Source of the DNA: Acephala macrosclerotiorum
Taxonomy: Eukaryota > Ascomycota > Leotiomycetes > Helotiales > Mollisiaceae
Length of the DNA stretch: 64,000 nucleotides
Reading direction: 5' to 3'
Assembly (NCBI GenBank): GCA_014904845.1
Contig: MU119257.1
Coordinates: 26,733-90,732 of the forward strand
Shown: positions 24,901 through 38,864 of the stretch, piece after piece
How positions within the stretch are numbered: the first letter of the stretch is position 1
Layout: the number at the start of each line of letters is the position of its first letter
Notes under the pieces: generated by a model
Seen by the model: the letters and a program-made list of their open reading frames with translations, nothing else
Database searches by the model: none
Told to the model about the DNA's origin: nothing
Made by a program: the position numbers and the translations under genes

Positions 24901-27900
24901 GTGACGCATCTTGATACGAAGGTTCTTCGTCATCTGTTTCTCGTTGTCGTAGTTGACGATACTGGCAATGAAATCATCTTTTCGAACGATTGCTTGAACA
25001 GTTTTCCAGCTGTCAACTTTGTGTCCAAGTAAGGTACAAACAGAGTCGAGGGCAAGCTTTACACCTTGAGGAGGGTTGCCCATGGATCTCACTTCAGTCA
25101 AATGTTGACGCTTGATGTTGCTGACACTCTTCTGAGCTTCTAGAACGGCAGGTTCAGCATTGGCTAAGTCATTCAAGACCAGTTCACGTCGTTGCGCAAC
25201 TTCGGCTTCCTGCTTCTCAAGGGCAGCCTGGATTTCGAGAGATGTTGTCTTCCGCTGTTCGGCTTCTCGTTGATCGGCAACCATACGTTGGAGCTTCTCG
25301 TTGGCTTCGGCATCCTTACGTTCTAGCTGGCCTTTTTTCTCTGCGAGACTAACACGAAGGTCCCGCACCTTATCAACAGTATCTCGCAGTTTCTCAAGAC
25401 CAACGTTCAAATGTCTTTGTTGTTCCTCGAGATCTTCGCGCTTCTCGTTGTAGAGCTTGACATATTGAGCTACGAAGTCCAAGAAGTGGCGAGGGGTCAA
25501 GAATGTGACTCGATTTTGTTGCTTCAAGAGCTTGATATTGAAGCGTTGGAGTGAGTAGTGGATATAGACCATAGAGTTGACGACAGCTTCGCGATGAGAA
25601 GCTGGTAGATTCAGATCGCGATAAGCAACGAGAATGCTGTCTGGCGCCGTGAAGTTTGGTCGGTCAAGATCCACGCGCTGTGTAAGCTCCGTTCCAACCT
25701 GGAAGAGAGCCTGATCAGACCAGTCGCCAAACCAGTTCAGTACGCAACGATTGAAGAGCGCAGGACTAGTGGCTGCCTTAGAAGAGAGTCCGTCTTCAGG
25801 AGGATTCATGGTGAAGACCACGTGCAAGTTCTTCACAATCTGTTGGGTGAACCACTTGTACAATTCTTCTTGAGAATCCAGGAGAAGACCTTGTCGTTGG
25901 GCGCCTTCCTTGCATGCTGTCATCAGAGAAGCAAGCTCATCGCCCTCGAAGAGACCGGGCACCTCAGCGTTTGCCAATAGTGTGTTCATCCTCTCGAGGA
26001 AGCCGGAGTCGAGAACATTTGACTCGTCCATGATGAAACATATCTTCTCGCCTTTGCATCCACATCGGCGAAGCACGTCTCGCAAATCGTCATCAAAATC
26101 TTCTGCGGAATATTTTCCGTGCACCTTGATTTGGAACACCTTCAAACCATTCATCCAAGCAACGAACCTGGAAAGAGTTGTCTTGCCACTGCCACTTACT
26201 CCAATCAAGATCAAATGTCCTTGCGGCTGTCGGAAAACACGATCAATTCGAAGCACGTGTTCAAGAACGTCGTTGAAAAGAATCAATGGCACATCGACTT
26301 CTTCCTCACAGAATGTCTTCAGCCTAGCCTTGACGAATTCGCGCAACTGCTCTCGGTCAACAGGCACATAGTTCTTCGATAGCCAGTTGGAGAACAAGAT
26401 TGGACCACCGAGGGCTTTGTCTTCTTCAATGGTAGGGAAGAATTCGAGAGCGATGCGGCTGACGGCTTCGTTGGTCCATTTGCGTTCATCTTCTGCTACG
26501 AGACGATCCTGGAATAAGCGCAGAGCTTCATGGGCCCAAATACGAACAAGACCCTCCACTGACAAAGTCTCCAATGGTCGAATGGCTTCATAGATACCTC
26601 GTACCCATCGGGTAAGTTCACGAGGACTGTAAACATAATGAGGCTGGATCTTGGGAGTGAAGCGCTGCTGGGATTCGAGGTAAAATCTGACCATGGCCTT
26701 GGTGAGCGACTCGGCGTAACCTCTGAGCGATGGGATGATCTTGAGCACGGCGTTCGTAAATGTACCATAGATTTGTTGAAGAGATAGTTCTCCAGGATAG
26801 TCGACCATGATAAGAGGAGCATGTCGTAGGAATCGTGCACCCATTGGTGTTCGTCCAGCATCTGTGGGAGGGTTGCAAGCACCAACAAATTGAATACGAT
26901 CGAGAGTGACCCAGGTCTTGTCTGATGTTCTCCAGAAGCCATTTTGCTCAACGAGCTGTCGTAGGAAAGAGATAGCTCTTTGTGTGCCATACTTATCGGG
27001 TGCTGGCAAATTGATTTCATCGCAAAATAAAACGAGCCATCGACCAATCTGCGTAGGTGACAATATCACTCCATTCAATGTCTTCTTGTACTCACAATAC
27101 TGCTCGAAAGTCTTGATAAGTAGATCTGGCGTCGTAGCACTCGAGAAGTTGAGGCCAACCACTTCCATATTCGGTAACTTGCGAAGGGCGCTGAAGAGAG
27201 TCATCGTCTTTCCGGATCCGGGAGGACCGCAAAGTAGCAAGGGCTTATGTTCCGCAAGCCAAGAGTAGAGGACGTCTTCATGGCGGACCGTGTCAAGAGT
27301 TGGAATGACAACATCTGTTTGTGTGATAGAATGTGTGTTGACCTCAATAGTGGGCACCGAGTTCTGCCACGAGGACCATTCGGCCTTTGGCAGGGTGACG
27401 TCGAAATCGATGAGAGATGAATTTTCCCCAATAATAGGGTTTCCAAATGTAGCGAGGCCTGCAAGACAGTCGCCAAAAGCCTTCCGATCTCCGAGTGGAC
27501 AGTCACCAGTTAGGGACCAAACCAGAGCCAAGAGAAGTTTCTTTGCTATGAAAGATTCAACTTGTTCGGGATCAAGGGGAAAGTCGACATGCTGAGCGTT
27601 GTATTCGATGATATCACGAACGCTTTTGTTGAGCAAGGAGAATAGCGTGCTCAAAACTCTTGCGACTGTGAACTCCATGATGTGGTTGAAGCCTTCAGCT
27701 CGCTCAAGGGCATTGGAAATGAAATCATCTGTTGTGAGGAATTCTTGAAGCGAATCGGCGACCTGAGCTTGAAGGGCGAGGGCCTTGGCAGCTGACTGGC
27801 CAGTAGAGACTGAGTCCTCATCAAGATCTTCAAATGCCACTGTTCTAAGGGAATCTAAGTAATTGGAAACCATCATGTTAGAAGTCACTGTATCTTCACT

Positions 27901-30900
27901 GAACCAGACCATACCACAACGACTGACAGTAGCCAGGGTTGCGTATTTCAATGTCTCGACCTCAAACATGATTCGGACGTTTGATGGTAGGTTGAGTCGC
28001 TCACCATTAGGCAAGGTCAACAATTTGTTATCATCGAGCACACTGTTCAAGTTTTCGACCCATTCAGGATCGACGTCGCCGTCGAAGACGATCCAATGTC
28101 TCTTGGATTCCTCACCACGCAGATTGTCGACAATCTTGCGCAGAATGCTTGTAAACAATCCATTAGTCCACTCGCGGGTGGTAGAGTCGAGATTGCCATA
28201 GAGCGCTTCCTTCGACATGACCTTTGAATCGATAATGTGACAAACCCCCTCTACACCTTCGACTTGCTGTAAAGCTTGCAACAGTAGTTTCCAGGCGACC
28301 GATTTGCCAGATCCCGAGTTTCCGACCATCATAACACCATGATGGATCCCCTGGATTTGATAGAGCTGCAGGATCTTCGTCAACCAAGTCTCATTGACAA
28401 CGAGATGTCTCTCCTTGGCAATACTGTGAATCGCCTCTTTAAGCTTCTCGAGGCTGGCTGGCACATAATCCACACCAGGGAAGGACTCGGCTTCAATAGA
28501 TCTCATGATCTCGACATCACTCTTGATCAGCTTTGGCGCGATGGTTTCCCGAATACTCTGAACAATGATTTGGGGCTCCACTTCTTCCTCGGGACCAAGA
28601 TGACCTCCAGAATTTGTCAATCGAGCACGCTTCAGCCCTCCAGAACTGACCAAGACACTCTTCAAAGCACGCAGACCGAAATCATAATGGGCCTGCTTTG
28701 AGAGTTTAGCAGCACAGCTGTCGAAGAATGGTACCGCCTGCTTCGATAATTGCTTGGCTTGGTTGAAACCTTGGGAATACAGCATGACTTCGGCAATGAG
28801 TTCTTTGTCGGGTTTAGACATGGCAACACTTCGAAACAATTTCTTGAGGTTGTCCGGAAGATTAGAGCGACCAGCGTATCCTGGATTCATGGTGATGAAG
28901 ATTCCAGTATTGGCATTGACACGTAGCTGCCGACCAACCAACTCGATTTGAGCCTTTTCGTCCTCCATGCCTTGCTTCAAGCCAAGCTGAATGTTCTGTA
29001 CCTGTTGCGAGACGGCGGACAGAATTCGCTCCTCAAGACGGTTGAACTCGTCGAAACAACCCCAAGCTCCGACTTGACAGATACCGAGGAAGATGCGACC
29101 CATGGCCTGGAAGTCGAATGTGTCGTCACAACAGAAGACAAGGGTAAAACGTCCAAGTTGTACACCGAGGGCCTTCACTGATTCGGTTTTACCCGTCCCT
29201 GCAGGTCCATAAGGAGAACCACCTAGTCGCTGACAGAGCGCTTGTGTCAGGGTCAAGAAGCATCGATCAGTAAGTGGTGTTCGCACAAGACGCTCCGCAA
29301 CTCCAAGATACTCGAAGCCATAGTTTAGCTTTGCATTTGCCATCTTGATATGCAGACGGTCTAGAAATTCTCCCTCAGGCTTGTAAACATATCTCATCTG
29401 AAGTAGCCACATGTAATGATTTGGCGTGGTGGCATTAAGCTTGACTAGCTTTTCGATGACATCTCGTTGATGGACACATTCTGTGATAAGATGCTCGCAT
29501 CTTTTGCGTTGGATGGGATCAAGATCGCCAAGAACAGTGGATGCAAGAAGGCGGAGTACTTTGATCTCTTGTTCGTAAAGACTTTGTAGATTCGACCCGC
29601 CAGCCTCGAGAGCCTTTTCCACAGTGGAGGTCCAGACCGCTTGAGTGGCCAAGACGACTATTTGACTGGGGTAGGCAGAGATGTAGTCATTAAGAGATGC
29701 CTGATCTACTTCTGCTGAGGCAAAGATTGGCCCGTACTGTTCGATAGCCTCAGCCAAAAGCTCAGCGAGGGTAGCTTTCATACTGTTCTCAAGTAAGGCA
29801 AGCCAGTCGTTGATTTTTGGTGTTTTGATGAGTGAGATTTCCTTCTTCAGGCGAACTTCCTCGCCTTCCTTCGACGTGAAGCCGGAAATGAGGTGGTCTT
29901 CATCCATGATCAATCCTGACAAACCGGCAAACATCTTCTTAAAGTGTTTAGCAATACGCAGTGTGTCGTTGCTGTTTCCGATAATCTCAAGGAGATCCTC
30001 ATCACCCACGAAGTAGAATCGTGGAAATGATACACGTTCTCGTTCAAGGTACTCTCCCAAGGCCTTCTGGATCTTGTTTAGCAATTCAGCTAGACGCTCT
30101 AGCGACTTTTGAACCCCTGAGATGTTCAGAACATCCAAGACAAAAGGCTGCTTGTAGACCTTCTTCATCACAGCGAAGAACTCTGAATTGATGTTCTGGA
30201 ATCTAGATGATTCGATTGGCAGGAGGTGTTTGATATCCGCATTTCCTGTGAACACGCCCTCGAGATACACCCACTGTCGCTGGACGTCGATCCATACATC
30301 AAACAGAACATGCACACGGTTGAGCTTGTCTTCCCACGACGATGCCTCCTCTTCAAACTCCTTATAGTAAGGAGAATGTCTCATTGCCTGTAAGGAATTC
30401 AAATTCTCACTGCATTTAGCGAAGAGATCATCCCAACCTCGAATGAGTCGACATTTGTTTTGGTAATTGACGAGATCAAGTGAGTAATTGGACCAGATTT
30501 CCCGGACTTGCTTCAAGAATTCCTCCAGAGCCATTTCACCCTGAGCTTGAGCGATGATGTCTCGGATGATGACTTCGCTGGCAGCCAAATTGAGATCCCA
30601 TACATCCCCAAGAGTCATCGAGATAGGTGAGTATCGCTTTCCTGGTTTGAGAGCTTTGAAGATCTTGTTCCAATGTCTGTCCCGGACAGCTTCGGACTTG
30701 AGATCTGTCAAAACGGGATTGACTTTGAGAAATTGACGCAGCACATTCTGAATATGCTCGAAAGCTGCATATTGACGCATGCGACTTGGCATTTCCTTCG
30801 TCATCTTGATCAAGCCGTCGATGGCAGAGCGAAGCTTCCGTGGCTGAACACTGTTCCATAGTGTCTCTCGCAGCTCATTCAAGCTCGTCCAGATGGTAGA

Positions 30901-33900
30901 TAAAGCAGCCCAGACAGACTTGAAATCTTGAACCTCTTCCAAGATCGCAGTAAGAGCTGTGTCGGGGCTAGCGGGAAGGTCCAAAGCTTCTTTGGCCTTC
31001 GAAACCATCTCGGCTTCTTCATGAAGTCTTGATATCCGACTTTCGAACGACATCAAAGTTGCCGACGCGACATCTGGAGCAATTGTACCTGAGACAGGCT
31101 TCTCTTCGTTCCACTGACTGATGATCTCTGAAATCTTGTCGCCTACAACCTTGTCCTCTGCTGTGATCTTCGCACGAAGGGCGTCAGTCTGGTCTTGTAC
31201 GATCTTAGCTTTCCGAGTAAGGATTTCGTTGAGAGCGGTCCATTCAGATTCGACTTGCTCGACACCTAACCAGTCTGCAGGGAACTGATATCGTTGTCGA
31301 ACCAGAGTTGTTTGCCCCTGTCTGAATATCTCGACTTCTGGCGCCCAGGCCTTGACTTTTCGCTTGCAAGTCTGGACGATAGTAATGAACTGTACTGCTT
31401 GGGCTGTAGAGGTGGCCTCGAGGGACTGTACTTCGAGGTCCTTCCGAGCCTTCTCGACCTCGGAATAGACTTCACGGACGCGGTTACCAAGTCGGACAGC
31501 AAACTTCGAAAGGATTTCATGTTGCCATTGGTCGTACTTTGCATTGACTTTTGTCTGTACTTGGTCGTAGTCGATGGTGAGGTGGCCAAATGATCGACTG
31601 ACCTCCGTCGTGTCAAATGTCGTTCGTGCCTTCCGAATTTCTTGGAGCAATTGAAGCCATTTCGAAAGTTGCTCACCAAGTGCTTCATACACCTGTTCGG
31701 ATTGAAGATCCCAAAGAGATTGAAATTGTAGCCACTTATCGACGTAGCTGCTAATTTCTTCGAGCTTAGTCTCGATCGCGGTGTATACACGAGCTAAACT
31801 GTCTGTGCACGAGGCGGGTAGGTCAGTGAACAAGCTCTCCGAGTCGCCAGAAGTACTCAAAGTCATCTCGTATCTTGACGCCTTGACTTTCCGGAGATTG
31901 CAGACAACACCAAGCCATTCATGAAGCTGTGAGAACCAGCTTGCTCTTGCATATTCCAAGGGTGGCTCGAGATAAATAACTTGATTGCGCATCGAGATCT
32001 CATGCACAAGGCGTCTTAAGGAAGGTGCTTGGTCATCGGTAGTGCTTGTTGTGATACTAAGGTGTTTGCGCCTACTATCATCATCGACGCCCTCGGAGCG
32101 CTCATTTTCAAAGACATTGACCCAGCTTGATATCGCTTGTCTCAACCGAATAAGCAGAGTAGTCTTTATGCGTGCATTCATCTCCCTAACCCAGTATGCG
32201 AGGTTCACGTAATTCTCCAGATTCAGTTGGTCAACAGCCATCTGGACTGTGTCAAGACGTTGCTGGAAGGAAACACTATCATACGGGCAGGAATCTAGCT
32301 CCGAGAGAGCTATTTGGATTGTAGTATTGATTCCGGCGAGAGTCGCTGTCTTGTTCTGCAGCAAAGAGACAGACGCAGCAAATTCCCTCACGAATTGTAC
32401 ATGCTTGCTCTCGTTGCTTCTGTTGAGAGCGTTGTCTACGACTCCGTTCGCATTATAAGGTGCTTTGATATGTAGATCAAATGAATGAACAAATGATTCC
32501 CATTTCAACGGAACACCTTTCGATATCAGAGCGTATACATCGTTCTGGTAGCCACTCAACAATATAGACACATCCGACATCTGGGCGATTTGTCGACTAG
32601 TCTGAGCAAACGTCCTTGTGCTTTCCATCAGACTGACAGCGTAAGGATAGACACGCTTGGCTTCTTTCGAGATGTTATTGATAGCGTGCGGGACAGCATA
32701 GTTGAGCCATAAGAGATTCCGTGTCTCCTTGAAAAGGGCGATAACTTGAGGATCGAAGTTTACTGCCAATTCAAAGGCATAATTTGCTGCACGAATCTTG
32801 TTAATGTTGAACAAGCGACCAGCAATGGAAATTTGCTTTCTCTGAACATCATGAAGCCATGCTTCAAAGATGGGTCGGGTGTCCAGCTTTTTGCGGAACA
32901 GATTGCTTTCGCTCTGGAGCTTCTGTCCCTCGGAATGAAGAGCCCAATCATTTCCAAGAACGTCTTCAACACGCTTCATGTACCCATCAAGTTGTCTCTC
33001 GATCTGTCGAGCCCAGATGATTGCACCAGATACCGGTGGCAGATCTCGAAGTTGTGCCATTGCGTGGGCCTCGGAGTGACCATATTGCTGCTTGAAGCGT
33101 TCATGGAGGGACGAGATATCATGCTTGACATTGTCAATGAGCTGGGTTTGGTACTCGGTAATGGCGCCACGAATCTTTGGTCGAACAAAGAGTGCATTGA
33201 ATTTGGAGAATACTCGGAACATCTCATTTGCGTTCTTCGCGATTGCCAATCTATCCCGCAATCGAGCAATGATCGAGTTCTCCACACGTGATGTCCGCTC
33301 GTTGTAAGTAACCTCTGCTTGTACCCAAGTCTGAGTGCCTTCTGGTGTGACGTCCAGCAGGTCAATGTTGTTCAGAGCTGCGTAGGCTTGCTGAACTTCT
33401 TCAACAGCGTCCACATCGCCCATCTCCTCAACAAGAACCACACCATTTGTAGTACTTTCACCGTCTCCACTTTTGGGACCCAAAACGTTGACGATGGTCC
33501 TTTGGAGCTGCTCGTGATTGTCACGAAATGTGCTAATGTACTTCAGTCGAGCTTGAAGATCGGCATGTTTCGGGGTAATCTTGATGGGGATGAATTTCTC
33601 GTTCCTTCGGCGGGTAACTTCTCGAGCAACGTTGGTGAACTCTTTTACGTTCTCATCCCAGCTTTTCCAGATGGTATCAGCTGTCACCATGAGGTTCTTG
33701 AATTCCCGATAGTCCAAGTGCATTAATGATCTTCCATGAAGCAACGAGTGTAGTTGAGTATCCAGGTCTGCTGAGATGGCTTCTACGAGTGGTAGTGCCC
33801 TACGGATGGGATACGGACATATTCGTAGCTTCTTGTTGAGATGCCCAAAGATCAAAGTTATAGCGTCGTGAATCTTAGGCAAAGAGGTTGCGGAAAGCAG

Positions 33901-35060
33901 TTCGTCCATAGGAAAGTCTCGCATAAGCTGGTTGTATTTTTGGACCTTCTCCATTGCTTCCTTCAATCCAGTATCAGCGGTAAAACTGACCGTGGCTTGA
34001 AAGCGTTTGGCAGTCCTGAGTATCTCCATTGTAAGGGCTACACCCTCACTCTGAAGCTGTTGTCCAATGCCTTCCAATGCCGACTCCATAGATAACCAGA
34101 ATTGGATTTCTTGTGTAGCAGTGCCGCTGGCGGGGTCTCTTGACATCTTCGTAATTGTCTGTATCGACTTGATCCATCCGTTGACTATGGACTGCATATT
34201 GTTGAGAAACGTGCTGTCCTGAAGGAGATTCGCAGGCACAAGCTCCGGTGAAGGCCTAACACGTTGCGCTGCTGCCTCCTCCAAAGCATTCTGGATCATA
34301 GGATGTAATGGCAGAATCAGGTCGGGGATTTCGATATTCTGCTGAAGGTGGAGCAAAGCCAGTTCCAACTCAGCTATCCGCTTCTTCGTCAACGGAATAC
34401 CTATCTTTGCCTCCACGTCAGATCTGCCGCGGACACCATTGCTCGTATGGTGCGTCTTTGTTATTGCATCGAAGTACGGCGCCAGCGCTAGATGCAAGAC
34501 CGAGTGTAACACTTCGAAAGGACTGACCGAAGCGCCGGCTTGTCCATTCGCAGTACTGTTCAACTGTGCTGCTCCGGGTAAATTAATAATTTGTACTTGT
34601 GAAGTAATGGGTATCGTAGGATCTATAGGGGATGGTCGTTTTAGAAGCGCAATAGAAGCCGTCGTCGAAGGGGAGAAGGAAATATCCGTTGTGAGGGTAT
34701 AGTTGTAAGTTACAGAATCTATAAAAACATCAGCCAATATCAAGACCTCGAGGAGAAGTTCAATATACTAGAATCATCTATCACACCATCCAACCTCCCA
34801 GCCGATGCAATATCCTTTGTGACATAAAGTGCTACCTGGTTCTCTGACGCAAACCGTGTACATCTTTGAATGGTGTGCAGCTTCGAGTCTTGCGACAGCA
34901 GACTGCCAGGACGCTCCAGCTCCTCTCTTGTAGCACCCAAAGTAATCTCGAGGACACTCGTGAGGTAGTCGACGATGAGAGTCGGATCCACCACAAATGC
35001 ATCCATTCCATTCGTCTTGGGACTCCCCGAGCCTGGCGAAGTCACCAAGCTTTCCATCAT
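21911..35060 (-). CDS. Cytoplasmic dynein heavy chain
   Basis: Motor subunit of cytoplasmic dynein, which moves nuclei, endosomes and other cargo toward microtubule minus ends. The gene corresponds to Aspergillus nudA and yeast DYN1. Three exons on the minus strand: 35060-34769, 34718-22429 and 22378-21911, with two 50-nt GT-AG introns. The sum is 4350 codons (4349 aa), full length for the family. An N-terminal tail and linker are followed by six AAA modules. P-loops are visible as GPAGTGKT (AAA1, near residue 1935, with CFDEFNRL Walker B), GNSGSGKS (AAA2, ~2230), GPPGSGKT (AAA3, ~2595) and GVSGSGKT (AAA4, ~2936). The stalk coiled coil and microtubule-binding tip lie around 3200-3500 and the C-terminal domain follows AAA6. 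The 12.3-kb central exon is uninterrupted. The start is the first ATG of the frame, doubled as Met-Met. Confidence 0.98.
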
Positions 35061-35745
35061 CTTTTTAGTTATGAAGTTCGTTTAGTCGCAGAAGGTGTCC
35101 ATAATCGTGTGCGTGATGCCCACTGGTGAGAGAGTGGGATCAGTTGGACTTGTTGATTTGTTGTATGATGGAAGAGGGAGTTGTTGATGTTCTACAGGTA
35201 TCTTGATCGCAACTGCCAAATCGCGTCGCGTATCCTAAGGTTGCCGACATTTAATTATTAGTCGAAACCCCTGAGGCTAGCGTCGTAAAAGCATGTGAGC
35301 TGCTGCAATGGGAGTTAGAAAGGCTTACGAACAACAGCCTCCCGTCAATCAAATCTCAAGGCACCCATATCACAATGCCGTTCGAGCATGCATATGCATT
35401 GTGCGTATTGTTATCTTTTAGGTCACGAGTTTCTTCAGAGAGCTTGAATTTTCAAGGGCCGGACAGCACGCAAAGGTCTGAACAGTCTCCCGTTTATATT
35501 AAGTATGGGTTCATCATTCCTGTCTTTTAGGTATATCCATACCGTCGAACTATTGCAATGTACAAGAAGTCCTACAATCAATGCGCCCCAGGTAATGTAC
35601 ACAGAGCGTATCTTCCCGTCCGTGAACGTGTCCAGGTCGCGTCTGAAAAGGTTTGTGAGAATGTGGATGGTCATCGAGTCGTCGGTTCGAGGTATTAGAG
35701 GGGAGAAGAGTTTGTGCGTTCGTGCGATGATATTGTGGTGGACGT
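35061..35745. other. Intergenic region between dynein and TOM20 (both minus)
   Basis: About 685 bp containing the dynein promoter and 5' UTR and the TOM20 3' region. The open frames seen here have no family features. Confidence 0.6.
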
Positions 35746-36489
35746 CTAATCAAGGCCTCTGTCGGAGCCTGGCCCTCCACCAAATGAACCAACGTTCAGA
35801 TCTGAATCGGCCGCAATCATCTCTGCAAGAATATCAAGGACTGGTTTAGGAACTGCAGCGCTGTTAGTTGCCGTAGTCACAATGTACGCGCTACATTATC
35901 CTCGACCGGGAGCCCAAGCAAACATGAAGCTCCGAAAAGGGAAAGACTTGGGGAAAGAGTTCGAAAAGACTTGCCCGTCTTATCATAAATCGTGATGAGG
36001 TCAGATGGTGTCGGGTAGACCTTTAATGCCTTGTAGAAGCAAAGGGCAGCTTCCACGTTATCGGTACCTATGCGCCGTCAGAGAACAGTCTTCTTCGTCT
36101 TTGATCGGTCAACATACCCTCCCCACTCAAGCCTTCTCCTCTCGCTACTTCCGACATGAAATATGCCTCTCTCTCCTCGACATCTGTGGGAAATCCCTCT
36201 TCCTTTGCCTCTTCAACTGCTACCCTGATAGCATGTCGTTGTCGTACGGTATTGGCTTCCGCTTCTTCCTTTGCAGCCTTTGCCTGTCTTTTCGACTCCT
36301 TCTTCAATTGCTTACGGAATTGAGGATCATTTCGGCGTTTATAATCAAAATACACAGCATAAGCTATGGTCACAACTATTAGTACATTTCAATGGGAGCG
36401 ACTATGTTAGGAATGGAAGCTATCATACCAAGGAAACCAGTTGCGACAGTGCCGACTGTGGCAGCAACAATTGTAGAAGTTTGCACCAT
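35746..36489 (-). CDS. TOM20: Mitochondrial import receptor subunit TOM20
   Basis: Outer-membrane receptor of the TOM complex, which recognises mitochondrial presequences. Exons on the minus strand: 36489-36429, 36363-36118, 36067-35975 and 35852-35746, giving 168 aa. Residues about 4-24 form the N-terminal membrane anchor (start [13 protein letters not shown]). A highly charged linker follows ([10 protein letters not shown], then a K/E-rich helix), then the receptor domain with [14 protein letters not shown] and a single TPR-like unit ([12 protein letters not shown]). The tail is Gly/Ser/Asp-rich. Introns 1 and 2 are GT-AG; intron 1 has a TACTAAT branch site. Intron 3 (35974-35853) starts with GC: the donor is GCAAGT, and using the nearby GT instead leads at once to a stop, so a GC-AG intron is needed to restore the conserved [11 protein letters not shown] segment. 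The gene is divergent from EXO84. Confidence 0.95.
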
Positions 36490-36745
36490 TTTCAAATGTG
36501 CGGATATCCTTCTGCCAGGATATGATGCAATATTGTCAAGAGAGGGTTGACGGAATACTTGTGGCCAGGAGAAGCTCGGGATAACTTTTTTTTGAGTTCG
36601 GACCCATGAACCTGTTCTATGAGGCAACAACTACTAGCGTGAGACGCACATGTGGATCATCACGACCGGCCCTTTCCAAGCACCGACTCAGACTATTAAA
36701 TCACTTACACCTTACAGTCATTGAAGTTGATTGTTCTTTCGCAAC
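36490..36745. promoter_or_regulatory. Short divergent promoter region TOM20 / EXO84
   Basis: Only 256 bp separate the two start codons, so the 5' UTRs and core promoters of both genes must fit here. A T-run lies at about 36585. No specific factor site is asserted. Confidence 0.6.
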
Positions 36746-38864
36746 ATGTCTGATGAAAAGAGTAAGGGTATATCCCTTCGAACCAAGAGGAAAGGTCGCC
36801 CCACCATAAGTGCGCCGAAGCAGATTTCTGGCCCAATACAACAGCCAGTTGGGGATGTACCACGAAGCAGTGATGGGAAGCGATTCGATGCACCTCCTCC
36901 TTCAAGACCACAAGTTGGAGGAAAGGTATGCTAATTTTCCCTTGACAGAAACCACCAATAAGAAGAGTTTGAAGCTGACCAATGCCTCTAGACCTCTGAC
37001 CTAGTCAAACGACGATACTCCTCTCGATTCAACAACCTTCCCTCCGATTTTGACGCTACAGCGCCTCCAGTACCATCAGTCCCTTCGCTACCAAACCAGT
37101 ATAGACAAACAAGTGATCGTGGACGTGGCCCGTCTCCTGGCAGAGGACCAGGGTTGAATGTGGACGTAAAGGCATTACGAGATCCCAATTTACGTCCTGA
37201 ACAGTATATTTCAGGTCTTCTGAGCGATGCCTCCGAGCAAGATATCGACGAATATCAGCAAGCCTTGAAGAAACTGCGAAATCGTGCTTCCACCGACCTT
37301 CAACAGAATGTGTACCAAAATCGAACACAGTTTATCAAGATTAGCAAGGAGGCTGAGAAGCTTAAAGGGGAAATGCGAGCTCTCAGAAATTTGATGTCAG
37401 AGCTCAAAACCAACACGACGGCCCTCAGGACAACATCATCTCAAACTCCAAATGTCACGGATGGGTTCGACCAAGGATTTCCAACAACCTTAAGCAAGAG
37501 GGATAAGCGAAGCTCCGTAGCTGACCGAACAGCTATGTGGAATTCCCAGCTTCAGGCACTTTGGAAAACAGTCGAAGGTTCCCAGAAGTTTCTACCAGCA
37601 CTCCCCGGACGTCATGTGGTACAGAACGCCGGACTATGGATCGAACTGGACAATGCAACTTGGAAGTCTCGAAGGGCAATGCAGATTATTTTGCTGAACG
37701 ACCACCTCCTTGTTGCCTCGAGGAAAAAGAGGAAACTTGAAGGGAACGGGGATCAGAGGCAAGCGCCATCAAAACTCGTGGCAGACCGATGTTGGCCAAT
37801 TCTGGACATTGAGATGGTCGACCTTGCTGGAACAAGTGAGTCGACAAGCTCCAGGAATAAGGTGGCTGATGCTATCATGATTAGAGGGGTTGGCCAGGAA
37901 TCATTCACCTATAGAACTGAGAAGGCCGACGACAACGAGAAGTCATCTCTGATGATGAACTTCAGAAAGGCAGTAGAAGAGCTACGGAAAGGACTACGAA
38001 CGGAGATAGAGTCGAGCAACAAAGCAAAGGAGACCATCAACTATTTTGCATCACGGGATCCAGGTTTGCTCAAGAAGACCGACTTACTCGAGACTTTGTC
38101 AGATATCAAAGACATGCTGATTGAAGTTGATGGCAAACAACAAAATCTTCGATGGGTGGAGAGTCAGGTTGACGAGCTCGACATTGACATCGCCCTCCAA
38201 CGCTTTGATGCTGCCGTACAGCGTGTTGAAAAATTGAAATCTTTAGCGAAGGGTTTAAAGAGCAATGTTGTGGCACAAGATTTCATCAGCTTCAAAGCTG
38301 ATGAGCGAGCAACGAAGCTTGCTGGCCTGATTACACGGGAACTTGTTGACACCCACAATGAGCCAAAGAAGACCCGGCGAAACGTCACATGGCTTGCTCG
38401 TCTAGACTTCGAGGATCGTGCCAGAGAGGCATATCTGGAAGCACGTGGCAATATCATCCACAAACGATCAAGGTATGTTTTTGCCACGTATGAATACTCA
38501 ATTTGCTGACCATCATAGGCAATGCATCTTCGAGGGTAATTTGCATCAGTATATCTGGGAGCTGTCGTTCGTATACTTCACCATCATTAGGAACACCGTA
38601 TCAACGTTTCAGACCTGTTTCCCGCCTTTACTCATGAGTGCATGCGTCAAATGGGCTAAGGAGCAAGTTGACACTTTCAATGTCATTCTTGCAAGACAAC
38701 TAAGCAGCACCGAGCGAGGTGGACAAGTTTGGAATGCTTGTATGGACCGAGCGAAAGACCACTCCAAGATGCTATCCGAGGTTGGTCTGGATTTTAAGAG
38801 TCTGATAGGACAGGATGCATCACAGAAGGAGCAGAATGGACTGGTCGGACTGGGCCTCATGTAG
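36746..38864 (+). CDS. EXO84: Exocyst complex component EXO84
   Basis: Subunit of the octameric exocyst that tethers secretory vesicles at the plasma membrane, important at hyphal tips. Exons: 36746-36925, 36992-38472 and 38519-38864, giving 668 aa, usual for the fungal family. The N-terminus (1-110) is basic, Pro/Arg-rich and probably disordered. A Vps51/Exo84-type coiled coil follows (about 115-190, starting DPNLRPEQYISGLLSDASE). A PH-like domain lies at about 250-385 (WIELDNATWKSRR, LLNDHLLVAS). The helical C-terminal domain runs to the end. The acceptor of intron 1 is CCTCTAG at 36991; the earlier AG near 36950 would run into a stop. The start ATG at 36746 is chosen because the family begins with a short Met-Ser-Asp type N-terminus. 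Confidence 0.94.
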
